This document shows, in pieces, positions 26,401 through 37,273 of a stretch of 64,000 bases of DNA (within the stretch, counting starts at the first letter, position 1; the number at the start of each line of letters is the position of its first letter). The stretch is from Armillaria gallica (taxonomy: Eukaryota > Basidiomycota > Agaricomycetes > Agaricales > Physalacriaceae). The notes beneath the pieces were generated by a model. That model saw nothing but the letters and a program-made list of their open reading frames with translations, did no database searches and was not told the DNA's origin. Both the position numbers and the translations under genes were made by a program. The stretch covers positions 6,696,001 to 6,760,000 of the forward strand of contig JBANDB010000001.1 in NCBI GenBank assembly GCA_037576215.1, read 5' to 3'.

Positions 26401-28269
26401 CACTCACTCAGCGCATTACCACCGAGGTCAGTCACCTCTCTGAAGTCGCAAGTGGAATCTCCAACGCACCAATCAATGGACTCTTTAATGTCCTGATTGG
26501 AAGAATCTGCTCTAGAGCCCATTATCAAAGAGCTTCTAGAAACATTGTGTCGTGGTGACAATAACCCTTTCATTGCAAGGGAGTTGAGCTGTTACATTCA
26601 CATATATCTTCGCTTCACAGCTACGCCCGGTTTGATATATCCCCTGCCATTTGTAGAGAATATGTTGCCCCAGGGCACTTTTGCCGCTCTGCAATCCGTC
26701 GACATTGTTCTTCACAGTAACTTCCAGACCTCGTTGTCGGATATAGTCATCACCACCTTAGAGGATTCAACAGAAAAGCCACAACTTCGTCTGCAGCCTA
26801 TTGTATGGGCCTCAATACTACGCATGCTCCACACCTCCAGTTTGAGTATTAATGTTACCTTGCTCTTAAACGAGATTCCTACATCCTTTTGGCATCCTAT
26901 GTTTCCTCCCCCTCCCCTAGTCTTCACTTCAGGAGCCTTGAAACCTCTGTCCTGGAAGAAGATAACATCCATTCTGATGGGATTGAAAATCTCGTCGCCT
27001 TCACCACAAGTGGATGAACTGGTCTCTCTTTGTATGGCCATCCGGACATGTCTGTACCAATACATCTTTGAGACCATCATCCAAGGCCATGTAAACATTT
27101 GAATCGTCCGAGATAGTGTTGACTATCTTGGTCCCACCAGTGAATTCCCTGAGCCATCTCAGGATCCCAAGTTATGTTTTCTCCTCAAAATGGTCAGCTC
27201 ACCCTCCGTTTGGGACATACCCAAAGTTTCCTACAGTGAACCTCCTGATGATCCACCCCATTACAGCTGCACTTTCATCAGCTGAGTTTTGCTCAACATT
27301 GGAGTTTATCTAGATGTTCACAAGTTTTCGCTCATCGACAAAAACATCCCTTCTTTTGGTTTGGATGTGAATCGTCATGCGGTCTTAAAATTGCTGTACA
27401 AGATGATCTTGTTGGCAGACTTTGGCAATGGGAGGCCAGCATATGTTAAAGATTGTTGCGTCGCCTTAGTTATCTTTCTCCGAGTACTCAATTCCATGTC
27501 ACATCACCCTTGCTTCCTTTCCAAGGACTGGTGTACTCCAGAATTAGCTGCAAAGTACGTTCAAATTGCTTTCGAAGATGATGAGTGGAAATCATGTCTA
27601 TATGAACATAAAGTCATTTTTGAAGAAGATATTCAACGATTTACACTGGTGACTGAACTCGCCCTTCATTTTTTCTCATCTCCTCTTTTCATAAACCAAG
27701 CTGTTGGATGTTTCATTACCCGGTGCCTCTTTGACTCGGTAGCACATCTACCTAGTTGGGGAGGGATAAACGCACAGGATGCAGTAGCCGACGTTCATGA
27801 ATTTATTCTTGTGTTGGTACCCAATAGATTGGACTCCCAGATGTTCCAGCAGCCCAGAGACTACGTCTTCGAGCCACAAACCCTCTTCACTGGTTGTGCT
27901 CTTCTCCTCGTGCACCACGATGAAACCAAGTCGAGCCATGTTCTTCAACACCTTGCACTCCTATCTCCCAATCATCCGTCCTGGCTCCAATGTCTGGAGA
28001 AACTCAACACTGTACCTGAATACTTTGGTTGGAATAGTCCGAATGAAGATTATTCTCATCACATGGGTGCTTTCCAGGCATTTGTTCGAGGGTGGTGTGT
28101 GGATGAATATGGGATGGACATCGCTGGGTTGGAGCAGGATGAGGATGATCGTCCAGACAATCCACCAACAAACATGCATTTGCTGTCATCACTTTGGCGT
28201 TGGTTCTGGTGGCATCGCAATAGAGAGTTGAAAAACAAGGAAATGGTGAGTAGTGATGGTCAAGTATAA
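23410..28269 (+). pseudogene. DUF6535-family membrane protein pseudogene
   Basis: A start at 23410 (MPSIHASQNA) gives a hydrophilic N-terminus to 23580, then the frame moves to the segment ending ARVWRTYLEECAM. A family-2 element (23797-25435) splits the gene here; across it the protein continues YDIERVEGWWDGLDVLLVF, typical of the DUF6535 domain. Next come LFSAVVTTFVMQTSQSL, VNGLWFVSLSLSL, MLPVLMSLSLGVFLAGLVLF and ITFTSFAAYFITNFLP, four hydrophobic segments that fit the four-helix membrane domain of this basidiomycete family. The soluble C-terminal part runs to 28269 (LWRWFWWHRNRELKN). Breaks include TGA 23578-23580, frame changes near 25545 and 25750, TAG 25915-25917 (LER-stop-RVDL, Trp expected), and TGA 26494-26496. 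Molecular function of the family is unknown. Confidence 0.85.
23797..25435 (+). mobile_element. family-2 non-coding element, copy 1
   Basis: Ends are TGATGTGCTCGG at 23797 and CCAAGCATATCA at 25435, a 10-of-12 terminal inverted repeat. It shares its start, the box GATAGAAGCA (23911-23920, 114 bp from the start) and the box CGCAAAATCT (37 bp from the end) with the element at 37274-38641. Flanks are ATGT and GCAT, not identical, but removing the element plus 4 bp keeps the DUF6535 frame (ECAM-YDIERVEGW). An internal array of ACAAAGAGTACAC-like units lies at about 24230-24320. No coding capacity. Confidence 0.88.
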
Positions 28270-28369
28270 GCGCCTTATCTATCATATAGGTTGGGATATC
28301 GCGTAATTGTCGTCCAATGCATTAAAAAGAATTGTGGTTCAAAATTCTTATAGCATATTATCTGATAGT

Positions 28370-28438
28370 AATAGTGGGGGTTGAACCCACTCAAGTATAT
28401 GTTCTAACCGGTATACCACTGGAGGGCTCTAAGTCTGG
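28370..28438 (-). repeat. tRNA-related (SINE-like) promoter segment 3
   Basis: On the minus strand GTGGG-TTCAACC-CCCAC forms a perfect T-arm (5-bp stem, 7-nt loop) containing the B box GGTTCAACCCC. Upstream, CCAGTGGTATACCGGTTAGAAC resembles a D-arm with an A box. The acceptor stem does not close, so it is called a tRNA-derived SINE relic. The segment lies about 100 bp downstream of the DUF6535 pseudogene. Confidence 0.45.
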
Positions 28439-28439
28439 C

Positions 28440-30414
28440 CCTCTGCCAATTCATTCAAGATGTGTAAGGAAAGCTCCAAGAGTGTATTATTCTACTTTGT
28501 AATACTACTCAGAGATGCGGTGGATGATGAAGGAAGGGCAGAGCATGCGTATAACCTGCAGCCAGATGCCATACTGGCACAATTCTCGTGTGTTCCTCTT
28601 TAGGGCTGTTCGAGCAGGTTAGTTGTAATAAAATGTAGGAGAACATAAGCGTACTCGGCAGCAAGACATCACTGATCTCTTCCCCTTGAACCTGTGCAAT
28701 TTGGTCTGTGGCTTGTTCGATTAATGAGCTGAGGCCTGACTCAGATGTGCAATATTAATGAGATCTTGAGAGGTGCTGTATGCCGGCCAATGAGGTCCCC
28801 AAACACAGGTTAGGGCTCGGGCGAGATCAACTCATTGCGCTGTAAGGCCAGGATTCAAATGTAGTAAATAGTCACGGTCAAATTCGAGCGTACATTGTTC
28901 TCGCATGATTCTCATTATTTCCAGAAACAGGTGTAAATTATGTCGGTACCCGGTACTTGCAGTCCATAAGGCCCAAATCATTAATGAAAGCCTGTGGATG
29001 AGAGGTTTTCATATCATTAATGAATCCCTGTCTCTCTCAGGGCCTTCTAATTGCATGTACTAATCTGCGTCTGTACGAAAGATTTATTAATGCTGCAACG
29101 CTCGTTTCCTGGTCACGTGGGTCAATGACATTTTCATTTTGCAGCCAGTGACTCCCGTTGTGCACCCTAGGGTGCCCCCCACCTCTACTGCAGATCTTTC
29201 TCATATCGGGATCATTTTTCTCTTCAATATCATGTGTCACTCATCAGGATCAATCCTCCTCGTTTTCATTTCAGGTCTTCTTTGATTCTGCAGGTACAGT
29301 ACCTGTGGTGGCAGTGGCCTTCTGTGGCACGACTTGCCAAACCATGTCTTTGTCGATGTGAATATTCGCATTTCCACAAAATTATTAGATCCTCTCCTCA
29401 ACAGTACATCGTGTTGTAACGTTTGCCGATTGGAGCCTTCTCATGTGACCAAGGCCAAAGTGTCAGACTCATGCCTCGCACTATCGAACTCAGCCACTAC
29501 TATACAAGAATGACCCAGGGGATTAACACCAGAAAAGCAGTATGACATACAACTGTCTTTGATTTTCTCCAAAAACTCCCTATGATATAGCATATCCATT
29601 GCACCAGGCCACGTGAAATCATCAATATATCCTTCAGTTAATGTGTCAATATGCCCATTCATAAATCCTTCAAAACCAGGTGCTTGCGGTTCTTTCTGCT
29701 ACTAGCAGTAATGATCAGTAATAATAATTCCTTCATCCTTTCCCCCTAGACCCACTGTCATCGATTTATTCTTCCCAGACCCAGAATCCTTCCATCAATA
29801 AATTCTTCCAAATTGCACATGCATCCATAAATTCTTCATCTAATTAATGCTTCAGACCTCCACCATCATCAATTTATTCTTCCCAGACCCAGAACCTTTC
29901 CATCAATAAATTCTTCCCAATCACGCATGCAACAATAAATTCTTCGTCATCTTTGCCACAGACCGCAACCTGTCATTAATGAATTCTTCCCATGGTGATC
30001 CCCACCGATCAACTCCTTGAATTGAACTGTCGCTCTTCTCTCACCTATCTCTTTTTAGGCTTCACCCCTCACTTCCACCTTCATCTTTCCCTCATCCTCA
30101 TGTCTCCTGATTGTCTTTCAATTTAAAACAAGGTGCAATCTTTTCATTCTCTCCTCAACTCACACAAACATGTTCTCCTAGTAATTCTTCTATCTACAAT
30201 CAAGCTTTATGTCTACAAACCAGCCTTCTGATGTCCCATCCAGGTTTGAGTTCACTCTTCCGCAGTCAATTTAATCTCATTTTTTCCTGCCAGTTCCCAG
30301 ACAGGAGATACACAAGTCCAACCAACCGCACAAGATCCACCTGTCATGTAAGCTCTACAGTCCAAAAGCAGTCCTGTATACTCACCGTCCTTAGAAACTT
30401 GCCTTTGGTGGGGT
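28440..30414. other. intergenic with scattered AT motifs
   Basis: No gene was recognised. The minus ORF at 29441-29662 is Asp/Glu-rich but has no known motif. The part 29757-29985 carries repeated ATAAATTCTTC motifs. Confidence 0.4.
29757..29985. repeat. duplicated block with ATAAATTCTTC motif
   Basis: TTTATTCTTCCCAGACCCAG occurs at about 29766 and again at about 29876, each followed by TTTCCATCAATAAATTCTTCC-like sequence, giving two units about 110 bp apart. The core ATWAATTCTT recurs six to seven times here and again at 46300-46520 and, inverted, at 56850-59240. Confidence 0.75.
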
Positions 30415-30590
30415 TCAACATTTCTTGTGCGGCAAATCCACTCAGCGGGGAAGCATGCGAGAGGAATTGGGAGCCAATGGGAGTCGGAGTCAACCCCGGT
30501 GACCAAGAGAGATGCGAGCATATTTGGTCCACATTTGTCTTGTACCGCAAATCCACGCAGCAGGGAGGAATGCAAGAGGATTTGGCCTGG
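30415..30590. repeat. direct repeat, about 45 bp, spaced about 115 bp
   Basis: GCAAATCCACTCAGCGGGGA at about 30431 recurs with changes as GCAAATCCACGCAGCAGGGA at about 30547, and the similarity continues through GCATGCGAGAGGAATTGG / GAATGCAAGAGGATTTGG. No coding meaning is apparent. Confidence 0.7.
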
Positions 30591-30679
30591 CACTTTTAGT
30601 ATAAAATGTCCTTGGTGAATTTACCTTTCCATGCGCAATACAAAAGTATTGAGGTGATCTGATTGAAAATTTATTGCCA

Positions 30680-30697
30680 TTTATATATATATATAAT
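30680..30697 (+). promoter_or_regulatory. TATA-like run upstream of 30738 gene
   Basis: An alternating TATATATATATATAA run ends about 40 bp before the ATG at 30738. Its position fits a core promoter, but TA runs are also common by chance. Confidence 0.4.
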
Positions 30698-30737
30698 CGG
30701 AAGGCAGTAACATTTCTTCTATCTACCTTCCACCATC

Positions 30738-31481
30738 ATGGACGACGAGATGATGCAAGAGACATGGGTCTGCCCATTCATCCCCACTTATCGAAGTGTC
30801 GTACAATATGGCAAGTCAACCCTCGATGCTTATCTGCTTGGTCTCTTCATGGCTTACCACACTTGGTTTCGATGTTCACTTGGCATGCCAGAAAACCCCA
30901 GTGACACGAACTCTGTTCGTGCTTGGAAACAACAGGCAATCACTGTAAGTTACCAAACACCTTTCCAAATTCACTCATGAAAACTTTTTAGGATCTTGCT
31001 CGTCTCTTGCTTAGAGTTCATACAAAGCTCTCTGATACCCAAGACTCTCCAACGCCCGCAGCTCCTGATTAACCGCCTACTGGTCAATGCAGTGACCCAC
31101 CTGTGGAGGCGCCAATACACACTCAACATGCCTCCCATACTCCCCCTGCAAAAAATGACAGCCTTGTACCAGTCCCATCATCCTCCAAACCAATATTGCC
31201 GGATGCTCTCCCTTCATTGACCGTTGACCTCGGGATGCCAGTAAGCTGTCCTCTTTTTTCGTCAATCTGGTCCTGACTGGTGACTCATCCTAGACGATTC
31301 CCCACCGCATAATCTCCGAAACTTTCAGTTCCTCCGGTCAAATTGGGGGGGAGCGTCTGATGACTGGTTCCAAGTGTACTCATGGTTCCAGCTCTGATGG
31401 TGAGGAAGAGCCAACATCAAAACGAAGATGTCAGGAACTTGGAGCAGTTTCCTCAAAAGCTGGAATAGTAAGTTCTTGATG
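30738..31481 (+). CDS. uncharacterised protein, three exons, one internal stop
   Basis: Exon 1 (30738-30944) starts MDDEMMQETWVCPFIPTY and is rich in aromatic residues. Introns at 30945-30991 (47 bp, GTAAGT...TTTTAG) and 31241-31293 (53 bp, GTAAGC...CCTAG) are both phase 0 and remove cleanly. Exon 2 reads DLARLLLRVHTKLSDTQDSP and then a Pro/Ser-rich tail; exon 3 is Ser/Glu/Lys rich (SSSDGEEEPTSKRR, a possible nuclear signal) and runs into TGA at 31479 unless another intron starts at the GTAAGT at 31471. One stop, TAA at 31070-31072, interrupts exon 2; it is one C-to-T step from CAA (Gln). No family was recognised. The Copia element begins 250 bp downstream and may have separated a 3' exon. 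Confidence 0.55.
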
Positions 31482-31731
31482 CTATCAAGCATGGCAGCAC
31501 ATTAATTTCTGGTGAACATTCATTATTAGTGATCTCTTGAGTAATGTATGGAATATATGTATTTTTGCTGGAGTCGCTGTATAATCAATGTTTCTTCTCT
31601 AAGTGTCATATCTCCCAATGATAAATGTTTCCAAGATTGTTCATTCAAAAATTCATTCTTTAAGCTTGGCAGCAGTTGTTATGCAATGATACATTTTTTG
31701 ATTGATGACAGAGTAGCTACTATGTATATTA

Positions 31732-31935
31732 TGTTGAAGGATATCCATCCTAGATACCTGTATGTTTTCTTACTCTTGTTTTACCTTTGATCGTCATTCC
31801 TTCTTACCTACTTTATATATCACAACCTCTGTCCTTACGATCGCCTATATAGCCTGCCCATAGTTACCTGCACACCTCAGTCATTCAACCATTGCAGTGC
31901 CTGACTGAGCTTTTACTTATATCCTCCTTCTATTA
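31732..31935 (+). repeat. Copia 5' LTR
   Basis: It starts TGTTGAAGGATATCC and ends CTTCTATTA directly before the primer site. At 204 bp it matches the 3' LTR except that the latter has an extra internal 125 bp. It contains a TATA-like TTTATATATC near 31812. The 3' terminus is TA and not the usual CA in both LTRs. Confidence 0.85.
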
Positions 31936-31950
31936 GGTTATGTTGCCCTG
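31936..31950 (+). other. putative primer binding site (half initiator-tRNA type)
   Basis: GGTTATG follows the 5' LTR without a gap. It is complementary to CATAACC, the anticodon-loop sequence of initiator methionine tRNA. Drosophila copia and yeast Ty5 prime from this internal site of a cleaved tRNA, and this element seems to do the same. Only seven bases are clearly complementary. Confidence 0.6.
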
Positions 31951-32066
31951 CAGCCTATAATTCAGTCAAAGAGGATACACAGCAAATAGCGACTCAACTT
32001 TGAACATTTATACATCCCCACTGTCTTCACTACTGTCTCCTCACCATTGTCGTCAAACCCCTAAAC

Positions 32067-32890
32067 ATGTTGTCGAACACAACTGGAGTCACTATACTCC
32101 CAGATACCAACAGCCACTTCAATGGGAAGAATTATGCCTCGTGGAAACTCCAGCTTACTGAATTGCTGAAGGGAAAGGGCTTGTGGGGATACATCAAAGG
32201 ATCAATACCCTGCCCAGCCACCCCTATAACCTCCACAAGTGGACCTACCACTGTACCCTTACCACCTGACCCCACACCCATTTACTCGTCAAGCCCATCT
32301 CAAGATGAGTGGAACTTCCATGACCAGCTTGCACATTCACACATCGTTCTCAACGTCCTTGACCCTATCGGCTTAGGGGTGAGGACCGACGTGACAGTGA
32401 AGGAGTGTTGGGACTCCATCATAGCTGAACACACCAAGAAGACTGACATGGCTTTATCCAAGGCTGAGTCAGCATTGAATGCTCTCAAGTTCGACAGGAA
32501 TAATGATATTGATGCTCACGTTTCTGAGCTTCATACTCAATGACATGTGGTGAATGATCTCAGCACCACTGCGATGAGTGACCAGGCATTCCGTGGAATT
32601 ATCATTCGATCAATCCTACCTACGGACAATTGGATGCCCATCCTTCCTAGCTTGTACTTGTTACCAACCTCGACGGACATCATATCCCACCTCCAGACCC
32701 ATGCTGCTACTTTGCGTGCCATGGGTAAAGGTCCTATGCAGTCTCAGGCACACACGGCTGGATCTCATACCCCTACCCGTGGCTGCGGCAACCCCAGCTG
32801 AAAAGCCCACGATAAGACGAAGCACACCACAGACAATTGTTATTGGCTGGGGGGAGGAAAGGAGGGACAGTTTCCTCTGAATTTCGGCCA
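32067..32890 (+). pseudogene. gag: Copia gag
   Basis: The frame starts MLSNTTGVTILPDTNSHFNG; FNGKNYASWKLQLTELLKGKGLWGYI is the typical copia gag N-terminus and VTVKECWDSI the following helix region. TGA at 32541-32543 (Arg expected from CGA) and TGA at 32799-32801 interrupt one frame. A degenerate zinc knuckle follows at about 32799-32840: in the C-x2-C-x4-H-x4-C pattern the first Cys is the TGA, the second is His, and the last two ligands remain. GGGKEGQFP follows, as usual after this knuckle in related elements. Confidence 0.8.
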
Positions 32891-32918
32891 TCAATGCTGA
32901 GTTAATCATGCAAATGCC

Positions 32919-33788
32919 ATGGCCGATAATGTCAGGCACTTCATCCTTGCTGCATGCATGGTGTCGATCGAGTCTGACCATGACAAGAATGGGTTAATCA
33001 TTGAAGATGGTGATACTGAAGAACATGTCTTTGAATGGAATGGTACATGGTCTTTCTGGAGATGGAACGAAGCTGAGGACAGTAACACTGAGTCATTTAC
33101 AATGGTGGAGTCTGGGTATACCTCTGAGTTTGAGAGTGTTGGTATGCCCGATACAGATTTCTCTGACTTGGGAGACATTACGGACGATGAGATGCCAAGC
33201 CTACAAGATGTTGATGCCGACTTGGATGAGGAGGAAGAGACTGGGCAACCAGACATTTGCACAGAGAGTAACATCATCATAGAGGAAATCTTCCTTGACA
33301 TGGAACCTGCAGACAGAGCCTTCGTGACCACAACATTTGAAGGACGAAACCCATCTGTGACACTTACCTTCATGGATTCAGGAGCTAGTGATTTCTTCTT
33401 CAAGAACGAGGAAGATTTCACTGACTACATGCCTTGTGCTTTCCATACAGGGACATCAGCCATTGAGACAACCAGGCAGTTTGATATCCTGGGGAAGGGT
33501 ACCGTGACAAAAATGTTCGTATCCGATGGAAAGGCAGTAAAGCTCACCTTCAAGAATGCCCTCCACTCTCCGTCTCTTGCAGTGAACCTCATCTCCATCA
33601 GTGCGCTCGATAAAGCTGGTCTCTCCATGGTCTTCGCAGATGGCAAGGCTGTGGTGAAAGACAAGTCAGGTCATGAACTCTTTGTTGGATGTGGATCTGA
33701 AGGCATGTACATATTAGAGTCTGCACCCTCTCCTCTCAGGCTACTGCTGCCCCTTTGTCTGAATGGCACCGCCATTTTGTCCACATGA
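32919..33788 (+). pseudogene. Copia aspartic protease region
   Basis: In the same frame as gag. An acidic linker (residues about 1-125) precedes the protease: TFMDSGASDFFF at about 33364 holds the catalytic D-S-G, followed by LGKGTVTK, LHSPSLAVNLISISALDKAGLSMVF, all standard copia protease landmarks. The frame ends at 33788 while the next domain continues in another frame from 33755, so a frameshift lies in the overlap. Confidence 0.85.
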
Positions 33789-34140
33789 GCCCCAAGGCTA
33801 TTGAAGAGATGGCATCAAAGGGTCTCGTCAATGGTCTCAACATCACCCCCGATCCATTATTGGGGAAATGCGAGGATTGCATCCTTGCTCGCCAGACTCA
33901 CTGTCCCTTTGATGAGCCAAGTGATCCTAATGTCAACCCACTCGACCTCATAGCCACAGATTTATGGGGACCATCTCGAACTGCCTCTGTTAGCGGGAAG
34001 ACTTACTTGATGATCCTCGTTGACAGTGGGATGGGGTACAAAGGCGGAGAATTTTTTGCAGACAAGTTGGATGATATGACTGTGGCTGCGTTTGACAAGT
34101 GGAGGAAGTTAGCAGAAACACAGACAGGGAAGAAGGTGAA
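33755..34140 (+). pseudogene. Copia GAG-pre-integrase and integrase 5' part
   Basis: WHRHFVHMSPKAIEEM and CEDCILARQTHCPF form the HHCC zinc-binding module. LDLIATDLWGPS carries the first catalytic Asp of the integrase core. Near 34100 the meaningful frame passes to the one starting at 34099. Confidence 0.85.
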
Positions 34141-34927
34141 GCGTGTAAGGCTGACCATGCATTTGCGGGGACAAAGTGGGTCAATTACTGTGCCGAGCAT
34201 GGGATCATTCTGGAGCTTACTGTGCCGCATTCCTCTGCACAAAATGGGCTTGCCAAGCATGCCATTCATACAACAATGGAAGACACGAGGGCGTTGCTTA
34301 GCGATCCAGGTCTTGCAGACTGCTACTGGGCTAAAGCGGCTGCAATGTCCATCTTTACTCGAAATCTTGCTCCCTTGCGTCGTCATCCAGGCAAGATTCC
34401 AGCTGAAGCATTTACGAGGCACAGACAGAATGTGGGGTTCCTCTGTGTTTTTGGGTCAACTTGCTGGGCTCGGAAACCTATGTCCGGTGGGATTTTGGTT
34501 GACGGTGGCAGTAAACTTGAGCCTCAATCAAAGAAGTGCATGTTTCTGGGGTATGCAGGGTCAAATTATTGTGTCCTCAATCAATCGGGATGCATGTTCA
34601 TGTTGCGTGATGTTATTTTTGATGAGGGTATCACTCACTGTTCCATGGCCATGGGGGAGACTGAGCTGGATACGTCCATGCCCTCGTCGACTCCCATTGT
34701 TCCTACTGCGACTACGACTCCTGCCACTGCTGAACCTACCACACCAGATAATATCCCTGAAGAACCTACCTTATGTCGATCATCATGGCTGACACGCCCA
34801 AGTCCCAATGCAATGGAATCCATCATGTCTGCACAATGTGAAGCCAAGGCACGCTTGAAGGGTGATGAATGGACCACCAATAGCAGGCAACCACATGCAT
34901 CTATGGCAGCTTCTGAGGCTAAACCGG
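34099..34927 (+). pseudogene. Copia integrase 3' part
   Basis: It continues with KADHAFAGTKWVNYCAEHGI (second Asp) and PHSSAQNGLAKHAIHT. In active integrases the last motif has Glu where Lys (AAG, 34255-34257) stands here, one G-to-A step from GAG, so the DDE triad is lost. GSTCWARKPMSGG and KCMFLGYAG are typical C-terminal integrase landmarks. The frame is cut at 34927 by a family-1 element after AKP. Confidence 0.85.
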
Positions 34928-36618
34928 TGATGGGCCTAAGACTTCCATGGCAATGGCAACACCAACTCGGAATGAGCTTGGTTAATTAACATAGTGGCAC
35001 GGCAATCAAGGCGATCGTGTGTGCGAGTGGTTTGGGGCACCTCCGTGCAGTAGAACAATTCCTCTATATGCAAGAATACACTGCGACTTTAAGTCTGCGA
35101 AGTAGTACTGCTTGGTAGTCGAGTACTAAATGCTATGGCTTCAAGCCGGTAGGGATCTCTCGAAATGAGAGGGAACAAAAATGGGTATGACATGAATACC
35201 ACAAATTTGTATGAGAAAACGTGCTGCGAGACTAGAAAACATCACTCAACGGTAATCAGAGCGGGGTGAATGATGGAGGATAGACTAAACGGTCGACAAT
35301 AGTCTATGAGTGAGCGAGGCAATGAGAAAACAGCGTGGGGACTGCTTGTGACAAAATAAACGTGGAACGAGGTGCTGAGGGTGGACTGGCGAGAGAAAAT
35401 GTGGAACTACAAAAACTGGCGATAATACTGGTCCTATACGATGCAAGGGTGCTGAGTCGATGTCAAAACTGGTCTGGTACTGAAACAATCCTATCCTATG
35501 TCAAAACTAACCTTCAAGTCCACTCGGGGGACTGATACTATATGAAAACTGGCTGAAACTGATCCTATGTCTGCTCAGAGACTACCCAAGTGGGCGACGA
35601 TAACAATGGCAAAAGTGAAACTGTAAAAACTCCAAGGGTGTGAAAGTGAAATGATGATGGCCTATAAAAGATAACGTGGGCGAGGTATGGCGCGGCAATC
35701 ACGTATTGGCACAATATGAGTGTGCACCAATAGTGTTAAGAGCAAAGAGCGTGTAACAAAGGACTCTTCACAGTTAAAAACTAATGGGATAACTCTGGTG
35801 AGCCCAAGAGTCGACATGCAATCGAGAATATGCTGGTGTAAACGATACATTGCCATAGAATGGTGAATAAACATTGTTTACTGGTGATAGACTAGAGTGT
35901 GACAATAATTGACGTAGTCTGGGGTCAACTAGAGATGAACTGCCTTTGAACTACGTTCTCTAGCTAATTTTTATACTACAAGTACGAATTTATAAATAGA
36001 GTAACTACACAAGACTTAGTAAGGCTGTAAGGCCTTGGCTTTGTAAAAATCGGAGGAAACATATGGTACTTCATCTTCTAAAGTAACAGCAACTCGTCGA
36101 TGTTGCCGCATATGGATGCGAACTGTATGGGGTTGTTGAGCAATGCATGGATCGTTAGGTGCTGTTTAGCTGCGGATTACTTGAGCGATAGTCGTCGTAC
36201 TGAGGAGTACGCGTGGGGCAACATTTTCTTGAAGCCTTGGCGAAGTAACAGCCTTAGTAAATGCAGTCTGTAGTTGCCGTAGCTTTAATTATCGTAGCTG
36301 GGAGGGTACTCGAGTCAATCACGTCATTTTCATTAAGTGATCAATGAGTGCATCAACTGGTGCTTCTGAGTGATGTGTCAATTCCATATGGGGATGATTG
36401 TCGATCGAAGGTGCCTTGCTGTGATGAAGTACGGCAATTATGATGTGTGGCAAGATGGGATGGATAACAAAGCACATAAGGAGTGGTTGCCATAGGATGA
36501 AAGTGGTATCAGTGGGTGTGCAATCATTGGTTTGCTGAAAGGCTGTTGAAGGGATAGTAGCATTAATTAGCATGCAAAATCTGCGAATTCTGAGCATACA
36601 GAGCCTGGAGGCTCATCA
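34928..36618 (+). mobile_element. family-1 non-coding element, copy C
   Basis: It begins TGATGGGCCT and ends AGGCTCATCA, with target duplication CCGG at 34924-34927 and 36619-36622. Removing it plus one CCGG joins the Copia frame exactly (EAKP to DPYIPKNYRDAM). The 3'-subterminal box TGCGAATTCT starts 37 bp from the end (36582). No ORF of note. It resembles copy A more than B and D, and it lacks the large minisatellite of B and D. Confidence 0.95.
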
Positions 36619-36622
36619 CCGG

Positions 36623-37269
36623 ACCCATACATTCCCAAGAACTACAGAGACGCAATGAAGGTTGACAAAGATAGGTGGAGAGTGGCAATGGACGTTGAAT
36701 ACAACATGCACATCCAGAAGCACACTTGGGATCTCATGGATGTGCCAGAAGGAGCCAACATCATGGATTGCAAGTGGGTTTATGGAATGAAGTGGGACAG
36801 TGATGGAAATTGGCTCCGTGACAAGGCTAGGCTTGTTGGGAAGGGGTATACCCAACAATATGGCCTTGACTACAATGACACTTGGGCTGCTGTCACTTGT
36901 CTTGAATCTGTATGCATGTCAGCTGCTGTTGCTGCGAAACTGGACCTCCACTTATGGCAAGTCGACTTTGTCTCTGCTTATCTGAATAGCGAAACGAAAG
37001 AGGATATTTATATGCATCAGCCTCCTGGTTATGTCATCGCAGGCCAGGAGGAGAAGGTCTGTAAACTGGTACACACCATCTATGGCACTATGCAGGGTGG
37101 GCACGACTTGTACCAGACTCTAGGGAAGACATGATGACTTGGGATATAGGACTTCTTGTGCAGACCCATGTGTACGGACCACTGGTGAGCCAGGCAGCAA
37201 CTTCACCATAACTGACACGTATACAGATGACATGTGGGGAGCGTCGTCAAGCAAGGAGGAAGCAGACCA
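36623..37269 (+). pseudogene. Copia reverse transcriptase, first part
   Basis: RDAMKVDKDRWRVAMDVEYN, then TWDLMDVPEGANIMDCKWVY, DKARLVGKGYTQQYGLDY, WQVDFVSAYLNSETKEDIYM and VCKLVHTIYG are the classical copia RT blocks, including the first catalytic Asp in the VDFVSAYL block. A stop at 37132-37134 ends one frame; the YTDD box (37220-37231, in place of the commoner YVDD) lies in another. The sequence is cut after SSKEEADH by a family-2 element. Confidence 0.9.
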
Positions 37270-37273
37270 CCGA

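Noticed and set aside
25967..26443. 158-codon plus-strand ORF overlapping the DUF6535 region
   Set aside because: It is a shifted frame of the same stretch; the DUF6535 frame has the family motifs and hydrophobic segments.
28370..28438. A true tRNA gene
   Set aside because: The T-arm is perfect but no acceptor stem pairs and the anticodon arm is not convincing.
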